In this document: positions 56,128 to 64,000 of the stretch, one piece after another
How the letters are laid out: each line of letters begins with the position of its first letter
Numbering within the stretch: the first letter of the stretch is position 1
DNA from: Coprinellus micaceus
Lineage: Eukaryota; Basidiomycota; Agaricomycetes; Agaricales; Psathyrellaceae
DNA length: 64,000 bases
NCBI GenBank assembly: GCA_951394405.1
Contig: OX596335.1
Location: forward strand, 1,116,001 to 1,180,000
Direction: 5' to 3'
Made by a program: the position numbers and the translations under genes
The notes under the pieces: generated by a model
Told to the model about the DNA's origin: nothing
Databases searched by the model: none
Seen by the model: only the letters and a program-made list of their open reading frames with translations

Positions 56128-57857
56128 ATGAGGCCTTTTTTCTCGACCGCCGTCGCCACCATCTCCCTCGCCCTTGCCGTCGCCGCGCAAGAGAGCGGCG
56201 GGGGTAGGCACGTCCTTCCTCGTGCCCACCAGCAGCATGCCCGCCAAGACTCGACAGACCTTGCAGATGTTGAAGATCTTACAGGGTACACCCATCCGGC
56301 ACCCGTCGCTCTTCCTGCCCCGACAACCTCTGCGGGCTCTGCGTCGTCTGTCGCAACGCCAGTAGTCTCGTCGGCCTCAGCAAACCCCGCAACGGCCTCG
56401 TTTTCCCTGGCGGCCACCAACCCTACTGCTGTTCCTCTTTCAGAGATTACTGCCATGCAAAGCAGCTTCCCGACCCAAGCCCTCCCTTCGACAGCCACTC
56501 CAGGGGCTGAGCCGACATTCATTTCAGGCGCACCCGCTTTGCCCAACCGTCAGTTTTGATTTAATGGGCGAGTGGAATTCTCGATCGTTGACTCCAACTC
56601 TGATAGCGTCGACGATTGTTGCTGCCAACTACCCTGCAATGGACAAGCCACCACCTGTTGACTCTGCCGAGGTCCAACAATGGAAGCAAGAGGTTGCAAG
56701 TTCGGGTATAAGCATTCCGGGCATCGAACCCAACAACCAAGGTACGGAATTTTGATCTATTCTTGTCGCAGCTCCACCCTAAGTACGTCTTTATTCATAG
56801 GCGGGTGTGCGAACAATACTGCCGCTGCAGCCGACTCGTCGCGCTGCTGGTGGTCCTGTTCCGGGTGTACGACAGACAAGGACATTGTGCAATGTCCTGA
56901 CCCCCTCTCGTGGGGCCTGACGTACGATGACGGCCCCGGGTTCTACACCTCCAACCTGCTCCAGTATCTCGACGAGAAGGATCTCAAATCGACGTTCTTC
57001 GTGGTGGGGTCCCGGGCGATCCAGTTCCCGGCGATCCTTCAGGCGCAGTACATGGGCCAGCACCAGATCGCCGTTCACACCTGGAGTCACCAACCTTTGA
57101 CCACGCAGACCAATGATGAGATTATCGCGGAGCTCGGCTGGTCGAAGAAGGTTATCAAGGACATCCTCGGTGTGACCCCCAATATGATGCGACCCCCTTT
57201 CGGAGACATCGAGTAAGTCTGTCTGGATGCTACTCCGACCGACCAGAAGTTCTAAAGAAATGCGCAGCAACCGTGTCCGGGCTATCTCCCTTGCCATGGG
57301 CCTTACCCCCGTCATTTGGACCCGCACCTCGGCCACTTCGACTTTCGATACTGACGGCAAGTTCATTTCCCGTGCTTCTCCCATGGCATGAGGCAGTAAC
57401 GCGACCTTCCCTCCACACAGACTTCAACATCCACAACGGTGCCACGCCAGTCCAGAAGGTCCTCCAAAACTGGCAGGACATCCTGAGCTCCGCCTCTACC
57501 TTGGACCACGGCTTTATTGTCTTGGAGCACGATCTCTTCGAAGAGTCGGTGGAAGTCGCGACAGGTTACATTCTCCCCGACGCACTGGCACACAACCCTC
57601 CCTTCAAAATTCAACCCGTCGTTTCGTGTCTCGGGCGGTCGCTGGGCGACGGCTACATCGAGACCAACAACAACCAGACGAACCCCCCTCCCAATGCATC
57701 CAGCACGGGGACGACCTCAAGCGCCACTGATGGGAAAACGACGGCAATTTCTGACGCTGGACGTCAGCATCCATTGGATATCCAAACTTTGGTCACGACT
57801 ACGTTGATCGTAGGCTCTGGCTTTGCGTTCGGTCTGTTCGCCGCTTTGCGCGTTTAA
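56128..57857 (+). CDS. CDA: Chitin deacetylase, probably GPI-anchored
   Basis: Five exons (56128-56548, 56607-56741, 56801-57212, 57268-57356, 57421-57857) give 497 residues. MRPFFSTAVATISLALAVAAQ is a signal peptide. A Ser/Thr/Ala-rich region suited to O-glycosylation follows. The NodB polysaccharide-deacetylase domain shows LTYDDGPGFYT (catalytic and metal Asp), STFFVVGSR, AVHTWSHQPLT (two metal His), MRPPFGDIDNRVRAI and GFIVLEHD. The C-terminus has a Ser/Thr/Asn-rich spacer and ends TLIVGSGFAFGLFAALRV, a GPI-signal-like helix. The last intron starts with GC (GCAAGT...CAG); only this junction gives TFDTDDFN, the expected sequence. The enzyme converts cell-wall chitin to chitosan. Identification is secure; the GPI anchor is inferred. 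Confidence 0.94.
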
Positions 57858-58408
57858 TGGTTGCGGCGAGGCCACGCCCCCATATACAACCCACCACATT
57901 GTAAGTTATTTGCATTGTTATGGCATTTTCCCCTTCTCTATTCTCGCCTACGAACTATCGCCTTGAGGCTGGCTTAATAATAGTACAGTTGATGTACCCC
58001 ATCCCCCCAGCACGCACTTGGACAATACCATTGGATACTCCCTATATACCTGTAGTACTTTTCATCTTTTCCTCTTGCCTTTCAATATTACTACACATCA
58101 ATCCTAGCCGTGATGAAAGCTCACTCGTTTGATTTGTAGGTCCATGGGGACTGCCTTCGTGGGCGTCTGAACGGCGCCTAAATGAAGCGAAGCGACGATC
58201 AGCTGTCGCTTCGGGGTCCCACGCAGAATGAATCGCCCGAATATTTGAGGCGGGAGAAAACCTGTGCTGATTAGTATTACAGGGAGGACGTGATAGCGAA
58301 GGAGGAAGAGGTTATTCAAGTACAACATGGGGTGTAGCCCTTAAGCCGAAACTAGCAGTGCGTAGGAGGGAATAGATCGAAGAAATAAATAGTAGACCAA
58401 GAGGGGTA
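57858..58408. other. Convergent intergenic region
   Basis: A 551-bp spacer between the 3' ends of the chitin deacetylase gene and the minus-strand membrane-protein gene. Nothing is recognised in it. Confidence 0.35.
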
Positions 58409-60145
58409 TTAGTACCCATCCAACTGCAACACCGACTCTGTGGTGGTCCCCGGTTCGTGTAGAGGTTCGTGGCTCTGATACCTCACCAACACCGCTCGTG
58501 TGATCGTGTGCTCCCACCTCTTGAACCACTCGCCCTCGCGTAGACCGAGGAGCTTCTTCGGCCCCGAAGCCGTTTGCATGACACGGGATGACGAGGAGCG
58601 GGTGCGCGACATTGAGGGAGGGGCGAAGGGGTGGTGGTCGAAGTTACCAGGGGTCGCAGGGGTCGGTATTGACATGGGGGTGCGAGGAAGGTCTGGGAGC
58701 ATGCCGGATCTGATGAGCTGGTTCTGTGTCCATGTTGTATCGACACTTAGTGTAGGCAAGTCATGGTATGCGGGTGCGTGGGCGGAGTAGGCCGGGAGAT
58801 CAGCACTCATTGCACCGTCAAGACCTTCATCAGCCTGCTCCAGAGGCACCCACCGTTTCAGGGGGTACGCCCCGCCGCAGACTTTCCATCGGCCTCCGCC
58901 ACGCGAGTGGAATCGCTTGAACAACCAGATGAAGGGGTATATAAGGAGAATGATAGAGATGACTTTGATCCATTTGTGCGAGAGCATGCGCGAGAGATTG
59001 TTGTCCGGTCGAATGTAGATCCTCGAGCGATACTTCGTGAACGAAATATCGAGGTTCCCGTTATAGGGAGTCGCAAGGACCGTCGTGCGAATCGCGCTTT
59101 CGATTTGCTGTATGTTCCATCCGTAGAGTTCTTGAATGTAGACGAACTCCTTGAGCTTTTTGGGGCTCGCGCAGTAGTCGTCTGCCCACTGCCGGATCGT
59201 TCTGGAGCTGCGAAGCGGGTTCCTTTCGACCTCGGCAAGGCTTTCAACCCATGGGTTGGTGTTGGAGCCTGAGAGCGCGAGGGATGTCACACCCTCGTAG
59301 TCGACTTCACGTTCCTCGCACCAGGGCGGAAGGCCCTTGCCCTCGGCCTCATCCTGCCATCTTTCCCTCGTTTTCCTCTCCTTCCGAGTACACTTCCTTT
59401 TCTCCCTTCGTATAGCACCGAGCGCCGGAAGCTTCGTCTCTTCCATCTCCTTCACCATCTTCCCCCGGAATGCAGGTATATGGTCTGCCACACTCCAATG
59501 GACGGGCTCGATTGGGATCTCCCCGCCAACACCCCCATCGCTCGCACGTGTCGTATACACGACGGGCTTGATGTCGATGCAAAAGCTGAAGTCCGTCACC
59601 GTCTCCGAATAGTTTTCCAGCTCCTGCCTACTCCTCCCGTCGCTCTCCGTTCGCGTCACCCATCGCGTCTTGTGCTCCGTATGCGTACCTGCGATGTTCA
59701 CACGCAAGAACGGGGGGCGTTGGGCGCGCGCGAGGATGAACCGGTAGAGAGCCTCGCCATCAGAGTTGAGATGTGGATCGTGCGAGCAGATGTCCTCGTT
59801 CCCAACCTCAAAGTACTCGGCTTGATAAGGGGCGAAGCTTGGTGGTGGATGGTCGGGGTATGTGTAGGTCAGGGATGTGCGTCGCCCTGCCGCATCTCCA
59901 GGTGCTGATGGGTGATTTAGGAGCGGGTGGTGAGGGTTGGAAGAGGATGAGCCTTCGCCAGCTCCCCTAGCTGAGATCCAGACATTAGGCGAGTCAACCT
60001 CCCCAAGGAGTCCGTCGGTCCCAGTGTGGTCGTCCGAATCGCCGCCGCGAAATGGTATTGATCGGCTGCTGCTTGGAGAGGATGGAGAGAAACGGCCCCG
60101 TTGGGATTCCACCCTCGCCTCTTCGTCCTTTGGCAGGGTGATCAT
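58409..60145 (-). CDS. Conserved-looking single-pass membrane protein, unknown function
   Basis: A single-exon frame of 578 residues. Residues 1-100 are polar and low in order. A folded region follows (AEYFEVGNEDICSHDPHL, GEALYRFILARAQRPPFLRV, TVTDFSFCIDIKPVVY, VHWSVADHIPAFRGK). A basic coiled stretch (RREKRKCTRKERKTRERW) lies near 246-263. LKEFVYIQELYGWNIQQIESAI precedes one transmembrane helix at about 394-411 (VISIILLIYPFIWLFKRF). The C-terminal tail is Pro/Ser/Thr-rich. There is no signal peptide, so the protein is probably anchored with a large cytosolic part. I do not recognise a named domain. The size and ordered motifs argue for a real gene. A function cannot be assigned. Confidence 0.72.
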   Translation of the reverse strand: MITLPKDEEARVESQRGRFSPSSPSSSRSIPFRGGDSDDHTGTDGLLGEVDSPNVWISARGAGEGSSSSNPHHPLLNHPSAPGDAAGRRTSLTYTYPDHPPPSFAPYQAEYFEVGNEDICSHDPHLNSDGEALYRFILARAQRPPFLRVNIAGTHTEHKTRWVTRTESDGRSRQELENYSETVTDFSFCIDIKPVVYTTRASDGGVGGEIPIEPVHWSVADHIPAFRGKMVKEMEETKLPALGAIRREKRKCTRKERKTRERWQDEAEGKGLPPWCEEREVDYEGVTSLALSGSNTNPWVESLAEVERNPLRSSRTIRQWADDYCASPKKLKEFVYIQELYGWNIQQIESAIRTTVLATPYNGNLDISFTKYRSRIYIRPDNNLSRMLSHKWIKVISIILLIYPFIWLFKRFHSRGGGRWKVCGGAYPLKRWVPLEQADEGLDGAMSADLPAYSAHAPAYHDLPTLSVDTTWTQNQLIRSGMLPDLPRTPMSIPTPATPGNFDHHPFAPPSMSRTRSSSSRVMQTASGPKKLLGLREGEWFKRWEHTITRAVLVRYQSHEPLHEPGTTTESVLQLDGY

Positions 60146-61053
60146 ATGACAAGGGGTATAACTGAACTGCTCACGAATTAGCAGCGTTCAGGAGACACTG
60201 AACCAGAGACGTACCGTAGGTTGCTTAGGTGATTCCCTATGGTATCCTCCCTATCCAAAGTCGTCGCAGATAAAACTCCGTTCGTCGTGGTTCGACGTGA
60301 AGGTCAAAAAGCAGACCGAGAACTACGGCACAGTGTGATGATATCAATGGTCGCCGCAAGGTGACTTGGGGAGAAGCTGAACCAGATGGCTGTTTGGAAA
60401 GTGCAACCCAGCTACCAGGGCTAGAGAGCACTCAAACGTGAAGAAAATTGTAGCAAGAAAGCGTGGGGTGGATTTCTCTTGCGATTGCGGGCTCTGCGAG
60501 AGAGCTGGAGCAGAATGGAGTCGGTTGGAAACAATGAATAGCGATCGATGATCCCAACAATCTGGACCCCTTTAAGATGGCCAGAGGTCCCTCAGTTGTC
60601 ATGCGAAAATCGGAGTGACTGCGCGAGCGTCGCCTGTTCAGGGAACATTCTTGTCTTCCTGTACAGCCCACTTTGCCCATGCGCAGGGTCATTGGGCTTG
60701 AGAGGTAGGGAACCTTTCATGGTCAGTCATTCAAGCAGGCTCGGAGGAAGAAGTGCCGAAGCATGATGTCAGCGGCGAGCGCTAAAAGCTGCGGACCGTG
60801 CATCGCTTCCCTCCTCCTTGTGCCTAAATAACACGCACTAGGCCCGTTATCAGCAAGGGACACGTACAATGCTGTACACAGACGTGGCTAAGAGTTACTG
60901 GAAAGAGCGCAGAATGTGGGGTATCAGATTACTAGAATGGAAGAAGCGCCCTGGATGAAGCGCTCAAATCTGGACCAAGGGAACGCCAGCACCATCCAAG
61001 GACAATTCCCGACAGTCGTACTCGCAAAGAGAGTGATTAATGCGCCGAATCGC
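60146..61053. other. Intergenic region, about 0.9 kb
   Basis: It covers the promoter of the unknown membrane-protein gene and the 3' flank of the first GST gene. Only short open frames are present, and no motif is recognised. Confidence 0.35.
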
Positions 61054-62090
61054 CTACTCCTTGTACTCATAATCGAATGGGCCTCCCTTCTCCAAACCCT
61101 AAACACGGAATGTGAGTCAGCGGTGTGTCGGCCTGGATTCCGAAGAAGCAGAAACCGACCTTTTTATACGCAGGACGCGCCTGCACCTTCTTAACATATT
61201 CCCTGGTTTTGGGTCCCGCGTACTCAGGCGCACGGTTCAAGAAGATTTGAAGAGTCAAAACCATCAAGAAGTCGGCAGAGGTGGGCCGATCCTCGCCTGT
61301 CCCTGCGAGCCAACCGCCCTTCGACTCCACTTCAGCGAGGCGGGCTTCAATCTGAATTGAACCCACAATCTATGTTAGGATAAATTATACCACTGAAATG
61401 CGAGTTACACACGAGTTTTCCGTGCTTCTCGAGGTCTGGAGCATTGATGAGACCGTCAATTTTGCTGAACACTCCCTTGATAATTGGTCGAATGAAGATG
61501 GGGACTTTCGAAGGAACCCTGCGATAGATCAGGCGGGACACAAGGAGCGGCTGGACAGAGCCTTCTGCATAGTGTGCGACTGGCGGTAGATCCTATTTAG
61601 CGCCCTTGTCTTGACAAAGCCAACGCAAAGCTGGACCTACAGAATCTGTCGTTTACCCAGGCTTCAGACGGCTCATCGTTGACGCCAAACTTTTCCTTTC
61701 CATATTTGCTAATGAGATACTCTGCAAAGCGCAATTTCATGCTCGAGATGCAAGGCCGAACTTCATGTTTCGCAACGATGCTCACCAACAATGGCGCCGC
61801 TCTCCGCCAGAGTCAAGGACCCATCTGTGATCACAGGGGACTTCCCCAATGGGTGGACTTCCAAGAGCTCTGGTGGAGCTCGCCTGTTCTCATCTCTTTT
61901 GTAGAACTTGATGGTGTATGGCACTTCAAGCTCTTCCTACGGTGAACGAGTCAGCACGACAGTGGAACAGCCGAACAGGCGCCCGAGGCACGGTGCCGCG
62001 CTGGACTATAACAGGGCGTACCAAGAGCCAAAGAACCCTCTGCGAACGCGAGTCTTCGAGATGATGAACGATAATTCCGCTGCTCGCCAT
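61054..62090 (-). CDS. Glutathione S-transferase (tandem copy 1)
   Basis: The spliced protein starts MASSGIIVHHLEDSRSQRVLWLL and continues after an intron as EELEVPYTIKFYKRD, the first part of the thioredoxin-like GST fold. HPLGKSPVITDGSLTLAESGAIV carries the cis-proline and the Glu-Ser that contact glutathione. An EYLISKYGKEKFGV exon follows, then HYAEGSVQPLLV. The helical C-domain (VESKGGWLAGTGEDRPTSADF) ends YVKKVQARPAYKKGLEKGGPF, then DYEYKE and TAG at 61056-61054. The catalytic residue is probably the Ser of EDSRSQR. Introns are short; the one near 61570-61650 is the least certain. It lies next to a paralogue. The class is inferred to be the Gtt1-like fungal group, which acts in detoxification and oxidative stress. 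Confidence 0.86.
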
Positions 62091-62350
62091 CGTCGACGAT
62101 GGTCGGTGTACTTGATTGAACCGTGGGTATTCAATCTCAGCAGGCCATTGCATCATATAAGAAGCGCAATCTCTGGTATGTAACCCGGCAACCGCATGGG
62201 GTGCACGCCTTGCAATTGTGATAGAAGTCTATTACTTGCTCCCATACCTCTGAAAGCACCGCGTCCTTGGTTGGTCATTGGCCTGGATTCTCGGATTACG
62301 GGACGATGCCGATGAACCTTACAGGACATTTGTGATATTCCCAGCCCATC

Positions 62351-63328
62351 TCACAGACCTTGGTAGAGGAATCTGTAGCCTCCGACCTTCGTCAATCCCT
62401 GCGTCTACGTCGTCAGTTCGGCAAGACCTTGAAACCATCGGGGTGCGCTGAACGTACCCTCTGATAAGCTGGCCTCGCTTGGACTTTCTTCACCCATTCC
62501 TTCGTTTTAGGCCCAACGCACTCCTGGGCAGCCGCAATGAGAGACTCGACAGTAAAGCTCATCATAAAATCTGCAGAAGTGGGCGTGTCCCCGCCCGTTC
62601 CAGCGAACCACCCACCCTTCTGCTCAACTTCCCCTAGTCGGGACTCGATCTAATGCAGCGAGTGCGCAAGGGCGACAAAATGGGTTATTCTGCGGATAGT
62701 GGGGCACCAGGGGCACACTCACCTGCTCGCCACGTTTCTTGAGGTTGTTGGCAAGGAAAGCAGAGTCCAGCAAGGCGTACGGAACTTGGTCTCGGATTTT
62801 GTTGTATTGGTACCTGCGTATTATGAAGGACTGGACGGATCCTTCAGCGTAATGCGAATCTGGGGATTTCTGTCAGTCACTGAGCTAGAAGTATCCCGTC
62901 GATGGCCTGACAGTAAAGGTTATCAACCCAAGCCTGGGATGCTTCGTCGCTGATTCCAAACTTTGCCTTGCCATATCGAGAGATGAGATACTCTGTGTCC
63001 GAGCCTTGAGGTAGGGCTTCGCACGGAGGTGGCGGCTAGGAGCGTACCAACGATGGCGCCGGATTCAGCGAGTATCAAAGGACCATCCTCTACGACAGGC
63101 AGCTTTCCCGTCGGATGAACCAATGCCAGTTCTTGTGGTGGTGCCCCCTGCGAGTCCCTCCTGTAAATATTGAGGGTGTAAGGTACCTCTAATTCTTCCT
63201 TTTATCGCGGGTTCAGTAATTTTGGGCAAATGTGTAGACCAAAGGCTCACCAATAGCCAAAGTATCCTCTGTGAACGGGAATGCTCAAGGTAGTGCAGAA
63301 TAAGCCTTGGAGGCTGCTCAGAGGTCAT
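62351..63328 (-). CDS. Glutathione S-transferase (tandem copy 2)
   Basis: It starts MTSEQPPRLILHYLEHSRSQ, then RILWLL, and after an intron EELEVPYTLNIYRRD. VHPTGKLPVVEDGPLILAES contains the cis-proline and glutathione contact. EYLISRYGKAKFGISDEAS, FAEGSVQSFII, RGEQIESRLGEVEQKGGWFAG, DTPTSADFMMSFTVESLIAA and WVKKVQARPAYQR follow in order. The last exon is GLTKVGGYRFLYQG with TGA at 62353-62351. The same intron positions as copy 1 and closely similar motifs show a tandem duplication. About 260 bp separate the two genes, which are read in the same direction. The role is the same as proposed for copy 1. Exact junctions in the middle exons were not all fixed. Confidence 0.85.
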
Positions 63329-64000
63329 CAGGTGCTACCGCCGGGTTATCAGAGTTAGAGCGCAGATTGTCTCGTCTTCCCCTCTGAGATTCCGAGAAGC
63401 GTGGCCAGCTGAGCATCCTTGCCCACGCTCTGGTGACAAGCCCAGGCTGTCCCAGAGGTTCACACAATGCATGGACGCATTTACCAAATGCAACTTGAAA
63501 GCCTGCTGACCGAGAGACCTTTGGCGCTCGATGGAATCAGGAACTCGTAGTGCCGCCGACCTGGCCACAGCTGCGCGTTGATGGTGGTGTCGGTGCAAGT
63601 TCGAATTCCCCAAAATGAGCGCGTCAGATTCAAAACGCGTGACGTATGCGTGCGGAATGGCCCTAGCCGAAGGCGGCGGCGGCGGCGACCCTCCTCTTGT
63701 CCGCTACCATCATCATTTCCCAATTCCAGAGTGCCCAGTTCTACTCGAAATTCTACAAACCTGGGGCCTCGACTAGCTCGGTACCTTCGGTGAAGTATGG
63801 GCGATCAGAACGCCCTGACCTCTTGATATCGAACTTCTGTCCCATGTTTTTGGGCTTCTCCTTCGATGATCGTTGTCCCGCTGCACCCTATTGGAAACGA
63901 TATACGGGGCTGGGATACACGCCTCCAAGGCGAGAAAAGAATGGTCGATCTCTGGGTCAACACGGCGGTGGCCTGGCTGGTCACTTCCTCTCGTGCACCT
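63329..64000. other. Window end: GST promoter and a possible gene start
   Basis: The first part is the upstream region of GST copy 2. From an ATG at 63866 a plus-strand frame stays open for 45 codons to the window edge (MIVVPLHPIGNDIRGWD...). It could be the 5' exon of a further gene, but there is no recognisable motif and chance cannot be excluded. Confidence 0.25.

Overview
The window is nuclear DNA of a filamentous basidiomycete, probably an Agaricomycete. Genes are dense and broken by many short GT-AG introns of about 47-90 nt. There are no bacterial operons and no CRISPR. The gene set is fungal: SAGA subunit, Npl4, Sac1, tricalbin, Ugo1-like carrier, GPI-type chitin deacetylase. F-box/LRR-like paralogues with the expanded look typical of mushroom-forming fungi lie between them. 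Identifications rest on motif recognition and on exon phases that I checked by hand; no database was searched.

Layout. 1-1,008: 3' end of a Kelch/DUF4110 gene. 1,122-5,241: three tandem F-box paralogues on the minus strand, one clearly dead and two frameshifted, each with a matching upstream block. 5,672-13,297: uracil-DNA glycosylase, a Cue3/ASCC2-like protein, the eRF1 methyltransferase Mtq2 and a two-C2 protein. 14,222-16,999: two more F-box genes, one damaged and one intact. 17,540-25,686: a 2OG-Fe(II) oxygenase, an Sgf11-type SAGA subunit and an SRPK kinase. 26,513-30,044: an F-box gene, an HNH-like gene and a duplicated copy of the F-box gene's 3' end. 30,185-39,713: tricalbin, Ugo1-like carrier and a NUDIX protein with a tail membrane segment. 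41,186-45,212: NPL4 and a bZIP factor, divergently arranged. 46,517-57,857: secreted glycerophosphodiesterase, Rieske protein, TMEM205-like protein, U2A' (LEA1), SAC1, a SET/NAP chaperone and a chitin deacetylase. 58,409-63,328: an unknown membrane protein and two tandem glutathione S-transferases.

The genes do not form a single pathway. Recurrent themes are protein quality control (F-box, Npl4, Cue3), ER contact and lipid proteins (tricalbin, Sac1, glycerophosphodiesterase) and mRNA processing (SRPK, Lea1). The notable signals are structural: frame damage confined to F-box paralogues while the other models close in frame; very small coding exons (3, 10, 10, 24 and 24 nt); a GC-AG intron; ACGCGT boxes near several promoters; and a tandem 14-nt palindromic element between NPL4 and the bZIP gene. 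I did not find a convincing new multi-gene system.
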